Part shown: positions 20,642-30,100 of the stretch, piece after piece | Layout: the number at the start of each line of letters is the position of its first letter | Position numbering within the stretch: the first letter of the stretch is position 1 | Source of the DNA: Plastoroseomonas hellenica | GTDB taxonomy: Bacteria > Pseudomonadota > Alphaproteobacteria > Acetobacterales > Acetobacteraceae | Reading direction: 5' to 3' | Assembly: GCF_018129085.1 (NCBI RefSeq) | Contig: NZ_JAAGBB010000010.1 | Span: forward strand, 111,401-175,400 | DNA: 64,000 nt | The notes under the pieces: model-generated | Databases searched by the model: none | What the model saw: the letters and a program-made list of their open reading frames with translations, nothing else | What the model was told of the DNA's origin: nothing | Translations under genes and position numbers: made by a program

Positions 20642-20986
20642 TTGCACGGAGAAGCTGCGCTTCGCGAGTGCCGTGCCTTTCTCCACCGTCTTCGAAAGCG
20701 AACAACTGAATCTCGCGCCTTCGACACAGAGCTTCTGTCGACAGCGGCGGAACGCCTCGCTACCTCGTGGCATCTTCTGCACACGACGCGTCCGGTGTCC
20801 CCTGCTGATCCATGGCTCCAGCACAACCCTCTCCGCACAGCGCAAGCCATGCTCCTTGGCGCGCTGCTGCGGACAGCAGAGGGTGCTGGCGGGACGCCTG
20901 AGGAAGGCCGCTGGGAAATGCAAGCGGTGCCTTCCAGACCTTCCACAGTAGGCATAGACGCGGACGCTGCGCAGATGCGGCTTTAG
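20642..20986 (+). CDS. possible hypothetical protein (114 aa), weak
   Basis: Starts at a TTG (20642) with no good ribosome-binding site. The reading HGEAALRECRAFLHRLRKRT and ELLSTAAERLATSWHLLHTT looks helical and natural, and a HNPLRTAQAMLLGALLRTAE segment follows, then a less convincing tail. I do not recognise a family. Other frames on both strands are open across the same bases. Confidence 0.28.
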   Translation: MHGEAALRECRAFLHRLRKRTTESRAFDTELLSTAAERLATSWHLLHTTRPVSPADPWLQHNPLRTAQAMLLGALLRTAEGAGGTPEEGRWEMQAVPSRPSTVGIDADAAQMRL

Positions 20987-21360
20987 GCCGGGCTCATGGG
21001 AGGTGCAGCGGTATTGCGTCGGGGTGTGCGGGAAGTCCGGCCGTCGTGGTGCGCGGCCAAGTCCGCGGCAATCCCGGCGTCGGTGGGACGGATGCGGCGC
21101 ATCGGTGCGTTCCACCACCAGCCCTGGAGAACGCCTTGATTGATGCCCGCCATCACCTCCGGGCCGGAGAATTCCGGCAGCCCCCTCAGGACGTCGTCGA
21201 GCTCCACATTCTCGCCCGGGACCGCTCCAACGGTTCCCAGATGATTCCGAATTCGGATTGCCACGTCCGACGCCGAGTTGCGGGATGCCACAGGTAAGCC
21301 CTGCATGACACGTTCCTCTGGCGGAAGCTGAACGAGCTGCCCTTGCTGGCGAGGTGCCAT
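20983..21360 (-). CDS. hypothetical protein (125 aa)
   Basis: From ATG 21358-21360 (MAPRQQGQLVQLPPEERVMQ). The middle (VASRNSASDVAIRIRNHLGT, NVELDDVLRGLPEFSGPEVM, AGINQGVLQGWW) has the layout of a small winged-helix-like domain, with RIRPTDAGIAADLA resembling the wing and last helix of such regulators. A basic, low-complexity tail follows. No family can be named; a DNA-binding role is only a guess. The frame continues upstream to 21639 but that part looks non-coding. Confidence 0.5.
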   Translation of the reverse strand: MAPRQQGQLVQLPPEERVMQGLPVASRNSASDVAIRIRNHLGTVGAVPGENVELDDVLRGLPEFSGPEVMAGINQGVLQGWWWNAPMRRIRPTDAGIAADLAAHHDGRTSRTPRRNTAAPPMSPA

Positions 21361-22198
21361 CTTCCGCGTGTTTCGCCGCGCAACCAACGGTCGCGCGACC
21401 AGCAAGTTGCGTCGGCGTCGGCGACTGCGCTCGGATTGAAGCATGCGGGCGGAGGGACGGCGTTTCGGCACGAGCAACTTGGCCGGCGAGTATGCGGTCG
21501 TCTCCCCGTGCGCGCCGACGTGGCTATTTGGGGTCGCACAAAAGCTCGTTGAGACGTTTGGCACCGCGTTTCGAGATGCGGTGGACGGCGCTTCTCGCCC
21601 CGCCATTTTACTGAGGGATGCGATAGTCGGCTCGGGCAATGGTGCGCCGCCCTGGCGCTGCAGCGCGGGGTGCGGTGGTCGGATCTGAGAGGATCATCGG
21701 GCGCCGGCGATGCGGATTTGCTCGGAACGGAGCGCCCTGAGGCCGCCCGCGGCTTGGTGGTCATTTTGCAATCTCGGCGCAGGCCCGAATGGCGCGCTCC
21801 TCACGCGCTGCCGGAGCTGGCGGCGCGGCCCGGCGCGCACAAGGCGCTCCCCCGATAATCCACCGTTTGTTTGGTGTCGCGCCAGAAGCAGTTCCAGGAT
21901 ATCGGCGCCGGTCACGCATGTGGGCGGCCGGGCATAGATTAGGCGCGCATGCCGCAGTCATCGGTTCCACATAGCCCCCGAGCGCGAGCGCAGCGCATCA
22001 GTGCGAGGGGCGTGACGTGACACCGCGCGCCGCGAGCGCCATGCGCAGGCAGGCCATGCCGCAGACATGTTCGGCCCAGCGCGCTTAATCCGCCGGCGTC
22101 GCACCACCTGCCTCCGCAACGCCGGATCGGCGGCGCCGGTGACGAAGGCGCCGACCAGCTCCGGGCTTCCGGTTGCGCGAAACAGGGCGGCGACGGGC
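21361..22198. other. gene-poor region
   Basis: An 838-base stretch with overlapping Arg/Pro-rich frames on both strands and no family signal. A 73-residue minus-strand frame (21694-21915, starting MTGADILELLLARHQTNGG) begins like a protein but soon turns low-complexity. I call nothing here. Confidence 0.35.
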
Positions 22199-22552
22199 TT
22201 ATCGCCCTGGCAGGCTACGGTCGGCACGGCAGCGGGTGAGCGGTAGCGACTCGCCGGCCAGGATTCGGGTGACGCGGCGGGTGACGCGGTCGGCCTCCAG
22301 GGTCACGCAGGCGCAGCCGTAGCCGTATGATCCGTTGGTGGCGACCCAGCCCGCCGCCGTCATGTCGCGCATGCCCTCCATGCCTTCCGGGGGCTCCATG
22401 CCCTGGCTCAAAAGCACCCATTGGCCGTCACGGTCGGTCAGCCAGTGGTTGCCGGGGGTCGGATTGTCGTACCAGCCGCAGCGCCGCTCGGCGGCCTCCG
22501 CTGCTGCGGTCAGCAGGAGCAGGGGCAGGGTGAGCCGCAGGGCATGGATCAC
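22199..22552 (-). CDS. DUF4087 domain-containing secreted protein
   Basis: A 117-residue secreted protein. Residues 1-20 are a Sec signal peptide (MIHALRLTLPLLLLTAAAEA, then AERRCGW). The mature part fits DUF4087: RCGWYDNPTPGNHWLTDRDG, QWVLLSQGM, TNGSYGYGCACVTLEADRVT, LTRCRADRSLPGR. Four cysteines (RCGW, YGCACV, TRCRA) probably form two disulfides in the periplasm. The function of the family is unknown. ATG 22550-22552 is the natural start. Confidence 0.88.
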   Translation of the reverse strand: MIHALRLTLPLLLLTAAAEAAERRCGWYDNPTPGNHWLTDRDGQWVLLSQGMEPPEGMEGMRDMTAAGWVATNGSYGYGCACVTLEADRVTRRVTRILAGESLPLTRCRADRSLPGR

Positions 22553-23454
22553 GATGGTCGCTCCTCAGGATCGGCCTATAGCATCGCCATATCGCCGAGG
22601 TGGCGCAGCGTACCGGCATCGGCGGCGCGCATAACGAATCCCATGGTTCCGCCGAAGCACTCGGGGGGGCATCGCTTCAGCGGCAGGCACGCGCCCGGGA
22701 GAATAGCGCGTGGCTTGCGGCAGGTGTGGAAAGTCGGCGTGACAACCTTGACCGATCCCGGGCCGGGCAGAGGCGAGTGGCGCTGCGATGATCGAGAAAC
22801 ATCGCAGAGCAGTCTCTCCGGCTCAGTGGTCTTCCGCGCCGCGCGATTGGATCAGAGCTGATCGCCGGAGGCGAAATCGCCCGCGCCGTGAATCTGGCCG
22901 CCAACGCAAAGCACTGGAGCGTCGTGGCGCCGGAGGCGGAGCCGTTTCCGCCAACCTAGCGCGGCCTCGAGGACCGTCCGGCGCCCTCGTTCCCCCGCAA
23001 GCAGTTCTTGCCGGCGCCGGCGGCCGGCGGATTCAGGAAGCGCTCGTCTGTCGAGCTGCCGCTTCGGTCCCGGCAGGTCCGGGCGATGGGTGACAGGACC
23101 GCCGACCCCGATGGGCATGCCCGCTGCCTTCATCGGCAGCTTCGGCACAGCCAACTCTGGCTGGCCGATGAGCTGGGCCCTGCTGCATCGCACGAACCCG
23201 CAGCCGGTGGTCGCCGCGGCGACGATACTCATCGGCATCGCGAATGAGACCACTGACCGGGTGGGCGCGTGGCGGTGGCAAGCGCCGCGCCGCTATGCCG
23301 CACGGAGCTAGCGTGTCCCAGACGACAGGGGATGACGTCGGATCGCACCTCCCAAACCGGATTGCAGTCATCGCTCTGGCCGGCCTCGGGCGCGCGCGCG
23401 GCAACCTCCCGACGCCCCCGGTGTTCCTGGGCTGCCCAATGCGAGCCCGCCCCC
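22553..23454. other. gene-poor region with possible fossil sequence
   Basis: A 902-base stretch. The minus strand holds GQPELAVPKLPMKAAGMPIG, which faintly recalls the C-terminal part of amidase-signature enzymes, and the plus strand holds a natural-looking MPAAFIGSFGTANSGWPMSW. Neither is supported by flanking sequence in the same frame. Confidence 0.3.
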
Positions 23455-24513
23455 ATGCAGCTCTTCAAGTGTCAGAACTGCGCTCAGGTGCTCTATTTCG
23501 AGAACACCCGCTGCGAGAGATGCGCGTGCGCGCTCGGCTATCTGCCCGAGCGCGGCGCGCTGAGCGCCGTCGAGCCTGACGGCGAGACCTGGCGGGCCAT
23601 GGCCGATCCGGGTGCCTCCTACCGCTTTTGCGTCAATTGGGAGAAGCGCGCCTGCAACTGGATGGTCGAGGCGGGCGCGATCGAGTGCCTCTGCCTTGCT
23701 TGCCGGCATAATCGGGTGATCCCCGACCTTTCCGATCCCGAGCGCCTCGCCCTCTGGCGGAAGGTGGAGGAGGCGAAGCGTCGGCTGTTCTATTCCCTGC
23801 TCAAGCTACGACTTCCGACGCCATCGCCCGACAGCGGTGATGCAGAGCCTCTTGTCTTTGACATTCTGGCGGACCCGCCCGATCGCAGTGCGCCCAAAGT
23901 GATGACGGGGCACGACAATGGGGTGATCACCTTCTCACTGACGGAGGCCGGCGACGCCGAGCGGGAACGAGTCCGAACGGCGATGGGAGAGCCATACCGG
24001 ACCCTGCTCGGCCATTTCCGCCATGAGGTTGGCCATTACTACTGGGATCGGCTGATCCGCGATCGAGGTCGGCTCGATGAGTTTCGACATCTGTTCGGCG
24101 ACGAGCGAGCAGACTACGGCGAGGCGCTTCAGCGCCACCACCAGACGGGGCCGACGGCGGACTGGCAGGATCGGTTCGTCAGCGCCTATGCGACGATGCA
24201 TCCGTGGGAGGACTGGGCGGAGAGCTGGGCGCACTACCTGCACATCGTCGATACGCTGGAGATGGCCGGCGCCTTCGGAGTGCGGATCAGCCCGGAGGTC
24301 GCCGAAGCGCCTGCGATGGAGACGGAGGTCGACTTTGATCCGCACCGGGCGCGCGGCTTTCAGACATTGATCGATGCCTGGCTGCCGCTGACATATGCGG
24401 TGAACTGCCTGAACCGTTCCATGGGGCAGCCGGACCTTTATCCGTTCGTGCTTCCTCCAGCGGCGATAGCAAAGCTCGAATACATTCACACCGTGGTCCG
24501 CGAGCAGCGATGA
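23455..24513 (+). CDS. zinc-ribbon, HExxH zinc-dependent metallopeptidase
   Basis: A 352-residue protein of the putative zinc-binding metallopeptidase family (peptidase Mx type). An N-terminal zinc ribbon has Cys6-x2-Cys9 and Cys20-x2-Cys23 (MQLFKCQNCAQVLYFENTRC). The catalytic site is GHFRHEVGHYYW, with His190, Glu191 and His194. The downstream HPWEDWAESWAHYLHIVDTL includes the conserved E/D-rich third ligand region. No signal peptide is present, so it is probably cytoplasmic. The start ATG 23455 fits the family's MxxFKCxxC opening. It lies 121 bases upstream of glgX on the same strand but is not obviously linked to glycogen metabolism. The substrate is unknown. Confidence 0.9.
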   Translation: MQLFKCQNCAQVLYFENTRCERCACALGYLPERGALSAVEPDGETWRAMADPGASYRFCVNWEKRACNWMVEAGAIECLCLACRHNRVIPDLSDPERLALWRKVEEAKRRLFYSLLKLRLPTPSPDSGDAEPLVFDILADPPDRSAPKVMTGHDNGVITFSLTEAGDAERERVRTAMGEPYRTLLGHFRHEVGHYYWDRLIRDRGRLDEFRHLFGDERADYGEALQRHHQTGPTADWQDRFVSAYATMHPWEDWAESWAHYLHIVDTLEMAGAFGVRISPEVAEAPAMETEVDFDPHRARGFQTLIDAWLPLTYAVNCLNRSMGQPDLYPFVLPPAAIAKLEYIHTVVREQR

Positions 24514-24634
24514 GCGTGGCCAGAGGCACCCGTCCGGGCACAGCCGTCGGGGCGACGGCGCCGGCATGTTTGTCGCCCGCGTCGGGGACACGTGTCCTGA
24601 GGTTCCCCAGGCCTGCACTGGTGGTCGCCCCTTC

Positions 24635-26791
24635 ATGTCGGAGCTCGATGCAATGAATGTCACACCCGTGCTGAAGCAGGCTGTCCGCGAGGGCAGCCCG
24701 CATCCCCTGGGCGCCACGTGGGATGGCGGGGGAACGAACTTCGCCTTGTTCTCGGCCAATGCCACAAAGGTGGAAGTCTGCCTGTTCGACGGCGGCGGGA
24801 AGACCGAGATCGGGCGCTTCACCCTGCCGGAGTATACGGACGAGGTGTTCCACGGCTATGTGCCGGAAGTCGGCCCTGGCGCTTACTACGGCTTCCGCGT
24901 CCACGGACCCTATGAGCCGGACCAGGGCCATCGCTTCAATCCGAACAAGCTGCTGCTCGATCCCTACGCCCGCGCCCACGCCGGTGGGATCACGTGGGAT
25001 CCGGCTGTCTTCGGTTATACGATCGGCGCAGAGGGCGACGACCTCAGCTTCGACGAGCGTGACAGCGCACCTTTCATGCCGAAGTGCGTCGTGGTCGACC
25101 CGGAATTCGACTGGAAGGGAGAGCCCAGCCGGGCCGCCATTCCCTGGCCACGCACGGTCTTCTATGAGACCCACGTCAAGGGCTTCACCAAGCTGCATCC
25201 TGGGGTGCCGGAGCCACTGCGCGGCACCTATGCGGGCCTCGGCACCAAGGCTGTGATCGACCACATCAAGTCGATCGGTGTCACCTCGGTGGAGCTGCTG
25301 CCGATCCACACCTTCCTCGATGATGACTACCTGCTCGAGAAGGGCCTCCGCAATTACTGGGGGTACAATTCCATCGGCTTCTTCGCCCCCGATCCCCGCT
25401 ACGCGGCTGACGTGCCGAACAGCCTGCGGGAGTTCAAGGAGATGGTGGCGCGCTTCCACGATGCCGGGCTCGAGGTGATCCTCGACGTGGTGTACAACCA
25501 CACGGCCGAGGGCAACGAGCGCGGCGCCACGCTCAGCTTCAAGGGCATCGACAACGCCAGCTACTACCGCCTGCTGCCGGAGCAGAAGCGCTACTACATC
25601 AACGACACCGGCACCGGAAACACGGTGAACCTCTCCCACCCGCGCGTCATACAGATGGTGACCGACAGCCTGCGTTACTGGGTGAGCGAGATGCATGTCG
25701 ATGGCTTCCGCTTCGACCTCGGCACCATTCTGGCGCGCGAGCCGGACGGCTTTGACACGCAGTCCGGCTTCCTCAAGGCCTGCCAGCAGGATCCGCTGCT
25801 GCGGATCGTGAAGCTGGTGGCGGAGCCATGGGATTGCGGACCGGGCGGCTACCAGGTGGGCGGATTTCCCCCGGGCTGGGCGGAGTGGAATGACACCTTC
25901 CGGGATACGACGCGGGCCTTTTGGAAAGGCGATGCACTGCCGTCCGAGCTGGCGCCGCGGCTCACCGGCTCGGGCGACAAGTTCAACCATCGTGGCCGCA
26001 AGCCCTGGGCGAGCGTGAACTTCATCACGGCGCATGACGGCTTCACGCTGAATGACACCGTCACCTACAACGACAAGCACAACGAGGCCAATGGCGAGGG
26101 CAACAAGGACGGCCATTCCGACAACCGGTCCTGGAATTGCGGGTTCGAGGGTCCGACCGACGACCCCACGATCAACGCACTTCGCGAGCGGCAGATCCGC
26201 AACATGCTCTCGACTCTGCTTTTGGCCCAGGGCACGCCGATGTTGCTGGCTGGCGATGAATTTGGCCGCACGCAGAACGGCAACAACAACGCCTATTGCC
26301 AGGACAACGAGATCAGCTGGTTCAACTGGGACATTGGCGCGAAGGGCCAGGCGCTGATCCGCTTCGTGCAGAAGCTTACCGCACTGCGTCAGGAATATGC
26401 CGTGCTCCGCCGGTCGCGCTTCTTCACCGGCGAGCACAATGCCGACCTCGATGTGAAAGACGTCACCTGGATGAGCGCCGACGGCACCGAGCTGTCGCAG
26501 GATGCATGGAACGATGGGGCGATGCGCTGCTTCGGCATGATGGTGGATGGCCGGGCTCAGGCGACCGGGATCGTCCGCCGTGGGATGGATGCGACGCTGC
26601 TGCTGGTGGTGAACGCCCATCATGATGGGGTCGAGGTAAAGCTGCCGCCCTCCCCCGGCGGTACAGGCTGGGTGCTCCGGCTCGATACCAATGACCCAGC
26701 AGCGGATGGCGCAGCATTCGAGTTCGGCGGCTCCTATGTGGCGACCGGGCGGTCGCTGTTGCTCTTCGCCCTCACTCCGGGCAGCAGCTGA
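24635..26791 (+). CDS. glgX: glycogen debranching enzyme GlgX (isoamylase type)
   Basis: A 718-residue GH13 enzyme that hydrolyses alpha-1,6 branches of glycogen. An N-terminal CBM48/isoamylase domain (GATWDGGGTNFALFSANATK) is followed by the catalytic barrel. Region I is ILDVVYNHTAEGN, the nucleophile is Asp361 (DGFRFDLGT), the acid/base is Glu397 (LVAEPWDCG) and the stabiliser is Asp468 (FITAHDGF). The length fits the family. Starts at ATG 24635 or 24653 are both possible. It is the first gene of a glycogen-to-trehalose cluster (maltokinase-treZ, malQ, treY follow). A hairpin just after its stop and a 355-base gap suggest the rest has its own promoter. Confidence 0.96.
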   Translation: MSELDAMNVTPVLKQAVREGSPHPLGATWDGGGTNFALFSANATKVEVCLFDGGGKTEIGRFTLPEYTDEVFHGYVPEVGPGAYYGFRVHGPYEPDQGHRFNPNKLLLDPYARAHAGGITWDPAVFGYTIGAEGDDLSFDERDSAPFMPKCVVVDPEFDWKGEPSRAAIPWPRTVFYETHVKGFTKLHPGVPEPLRGTYAGLGTKAVIDHIKSIGVTSVELLPIHTFLDDDYLLEKGLRNYWGYNSIGFFAPDPRYAADVPNSLREFKEMVARFHDAGLEVILDVVYNHTAEGNERGATLSFKGIDNASYYRLLPEQKRYYINDTGTGNTVNLSHPRVIQMVTDSLRYWVSEMHVDGFRFDLGTILAREPDGFDTQSGFLKACQQDPLLRIVKLVAEPWDCGPGGYQVGGFPPGWAEWNDTFRDTTRAFWKGDALPSELAPRLTGSGDKFNHRGRKPWASVNFITAHDGFTLNDTVTYNDKHNEANGEGNKDGHSDNRSWNCGFEGPTDDPTINALRERQIRNMLSTLLLAQGTPMLLAGDEFGRTQNGNNNAYCQDNEISWFNWDIGAKGQALIRFVQKLTALRQEYAVLRRSRFFTGEHNADLDVKDVTWMSADGTELSQDAWNDGAMRCFGMMVDGRAQATGIVRRGMDATLLLVVNAHHDGVEVKLPPSPGGTGWVLRLDTNDPAADGAAFEFGGSYVATGRSLLLFALTPGSS

Positions 26792-26794
26792 CCC

Positions 26795-26812
26795 GCGCGC
26801 CTGCGGGCGCGC
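26795..26812 (+). terminator. hairpin right after glgX stop
   Basis: Perfect 7-bp inverted repeat GCGCGCC (26795-26801) and GGCGCGC (26806-26812) with a 4-base loop, 4 bases after the glgX stop codon. It lacks a T-tract. It may end part of the transcription before the treZ block. Confidence 0.4.
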
Positions 26813-27146
26813 CCTCGCCTCCGACTTCGGCTTGCCAGGAATGTGCCGCTGCCGGCCGCGCTTCGCGGTGGTCGGTTCCTGGCGCTCCGCAGGGCGCTCA
26901 AGATGTGCCCTGCGGACATTGGCCGAAGGAGCTCGGGGCATTCCGCCTCTGGTGTGGGCCGCGCCATGGTGCGACATGCGGTGGCGCGCCTTATTGCTTG
27001 CGCGCTATGTGGCCGACGAGACTGTGGTCAGCCCTTATCGCTATACGGTGAGCAACTTGAGCAATACAGCCCCTCACCTCCCTGTTCTTCCGATTGACCT
27101 CGGAAAATACTGAGGACGACGTGCAACGTCCTGCGCCGCCGGCTGT
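26813..27146. other. spacer between glgX and the maltokinase-treZ gene
   Basis: A 334-base spacer without a gene that I can support. It is likely to hold the promoter of the treZ-malQ-treY block. The segment around 27045-27115 is relatively AT-rich, but no clear promoter hexamers were assigned. Confidence 0.35.
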
Positions 27147-30100
27147 TTGGCGTCTGCCTCCCAGCTCCACAGGTCTCCCGTGCCACCTTCCGCTGACTCC
27201 ACCGCTAACTCGGGCGTCGACCACCACAGAGCTGCTGAGGCATGGCCGGCCGGGCTGGAGGAGATTGCGAAGGCCGCGCTGCCAGAGTTTTTGCTGCGTC
27301 AGCGCTGGTACCCGGCCAAGGACGCTGGGCACCCGGCGGTCACCCTCTCGGCCCTCATCCCCTTCGCGGTTCCCGGTGATGTCCCGGCTGCCATCGCCGT
27401 CTGGCGCGCGACCCCGCCCGATCGGGAGCCGATCGCGCTGTTCGTGCCACTCGCCGTGGTGTCGGCGGATGATGCTGCGTCGACGCAGGTGATCGCCCGC
27501 GTGCCGGCCGACGGTGGGCAGATCGCCGGCGAGCTGCGGCTGGTTGAAGCCTTTTCCGTGGATGCATTTGTCCGTGCGTGGATCGAGGCAGGGCTAAGCG
27601 GCAGCGGGGATGCCGCCGGCCCGGTACGGCTGCGCGCCGGGCGAACGGAGCGTCTCGCGCGCGCCCGACTGGATGCGCCGGGCGGCTGGGCCGTTCGCCG
27701 CGGGAGCGCGGAGCAATCGAACACCTCGATCCGGATCGGTGAGACTGCGATCCTGAAGGTGATTCGCAAGCTGGAGCAAGGCGTTCATCCGGAGTTGGAG
27801 GTCGGACGCTTTCTCACCACAGAGGCCGGATTTTCCGCCACACCGGACACGCTCGGCTGGGTGGAGCTTGACGGCTCCGCCGGCGCCGGGCCCCTCACCC
27901 TGTCGGTCCTGCAGTCCTTTGTTCCCAATGAGGGCGATGGCTGGGCCTGGCTCGTCGAGCGCCTTGGCCGCGCGATGGCCATGGATGGTGATGGCGGAGG
28001 CATGCTGCGGGAGGCGACCGCGTGGCTTGAGCGGCTTGGCCGGAGGACGGCCGAGATGCACCGCGCGTTCTGCGTTGAGACCACTGACCCGGCCTTTCAG
28101 CCGGAGCCGGTGCAAGCGGCGGACGTCGGCGGCTGGATCGCGGCCGCGGCGGCGATGGCCGGTCGTGCCCTCGACGGCCTCGCCGCGGGAAGGTCGCAGC
28201 TCGCTGGAGAGGTGCGGCACCTCGCCGACGCTCTGCTGGGGCGCCGAGATGAGGTCCTGGAGCGCTTGCACGCAACGCTGCGTGACGTGCCGGCATTTTC
28301 GAAGACGCGGCATCACGGGGACTACCACCTTGGTCAGGTCCTGGTCACCGACGGCGACGCCGTGATCGTCGACTTCGAGGGGGAGCCGCTGCGGCCCTTG
28401 GCGGAGCGGCGCGCCAAGCACGCCGCGTTGCGCGACGTGTCCGGCATGCTGCGCTCCATCGCCTACGCCGCCGCGGCGGCTGGTCGCGCATTGCCGGCGC
28501 ATCAGCGCGTGGCAGCTGAGTCGCGTCTCGCGGCCTGGGAGGCTGCGGCGGTGCGAGCGTATCTCGAGGCATACCTCGCGGTGGCGCGCAGCGCTGCCAG
28601 TTGTCCCGACGACCGCGCGCAGGCCGAACGAGTGGTTCGCTTTTTCATGCTGGAGAAGGCGCTTTATGAGATTGCCTACGAGCTTGCCAACCGGCCGGAC
28701 TGGGTCGGCATCCCGCTGCGCGGCGTTCTCGCCTTGCTCGATGGCGACACGGTGGTGATGACGACACGTGCGCACCGCATGCCCTTCGGCGCCGAGATCC
28801 TGCCGGACGGATGCGTGCGGTTCCGGCTCTGGGCACCACCTCATGCAGAGATCGGCCTGGAGCTCGACGGCGCGGATCCGGTGCGCATGCAGCCAGCCGG
28901 CGAAGGCTGGCACGAGCTGGTGACGAGGCAGGCGCGCGCGGGCACGCGCTACCGGTTTGTTTTGCCGGGCGGGCTGCGCGTCCCTGATCCCGCCTCGCGT
29001 TATCAGCCGGAAGATGTGCATGGCCCCAGTGAGGTGGTGGATCCGGCCACGCACGTCTGGCGCGACACGAGCTGGACGGGGAGACCGTGGGAAGAGGCGG
29101 TCGTCTACGAGCTGCATGTCGGCGCCTTCACCGCAGAGGGGACCTTTGCCGCGGTCATCAGCAAACTCGATCATCTGGTCGCGCTCGGCGTCACCGCCAT
29201 TCAGCTGATGCCGGTCTCCGATTTTCCAGGACGGCGGAACTGGGGCTACGACGGCGTGCTCCCCTATGCGCCGGATGGAAGCTATGGGCGGCCGGACGAC
29301 CTCAAGGCGCTGGTTGGAGCCGCTCATGCCCGCGGTCTGATGGTCTTGCTCGACGTCGTCTACAACCACTTCGGACCAGAGGGCGCCTACCTTCACGCGA
29401 TCGCGCCGCAGAGTTTCACCGATCGGCACAAGACCCCCTGGGGGGCCGCGATCAACACGGACGCCGTCGGCGCCGGCCCGGTCCGGGAGTATCTCGTCCA
29501 CAATGCGCTTTACTGGATCGAGGAGTTCCATCTCGACGGTCTACGGCTGGATGCGGTGCATGCCATCCTCGATGATGGCCCGAAGCACCTGCTGGAGGAA
29601 TTGGCAGAGCGCGTTCGGGCATCCGCACCTGGGCGGCAGGTTCATCTGATCCTGGAAAATGAGGAGAACGAGGCGCATCGCCTGGTCCGCGCGTATGGTC
29701 ATCCGCGGTGGTATACTGCGCAGTGGAACGACGATGTTCACCACGTGCTGCACACCGCAGCGAGTGGCGAAACGCAGGGCTACTATGCCGACTATCACGG
29801 CGATACGGAGAAGCTCGGCCGGGCGCTCGGTGAGGGATTTGCCTTTCAGGGCGAGCTGATGCCGTTCCGGGGCCATCCGCGCGGAGAACCGAGTGCCCAT
29901 CTTCCGCCAAGTGCCTTCGTCGCCTTCATCCAAAACCACGACCAGGTCGGCAATCGCGCCTTCGGCGACCGGCTGACCGCCTTCGCGGCGGCGGAGGCGG
30001 TGCGGGCAGTCGCAGCGGTGTACCTGCTGCTGCCGCAAGTCCCGATGCTGTTCATGGGTGAGGAATGGGCTGCGGCACAGCCCTTCCCATTCTTCTGCGA

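Noticed and set aside
22852..23253. Amidase-like C-terminal fragment on the minus strand
   Set aside because: Only about 20 residues (around KLPMKAAGMPIG) resemble amidases; no Ser-Ser-Lys core is present, and the rest is low-complexity.
24287..26977. Long minus-strand open frame (896 codons) opposite glgX
   Set aside because: It is a shadow frame; the plus strand carries all glgX motifs.
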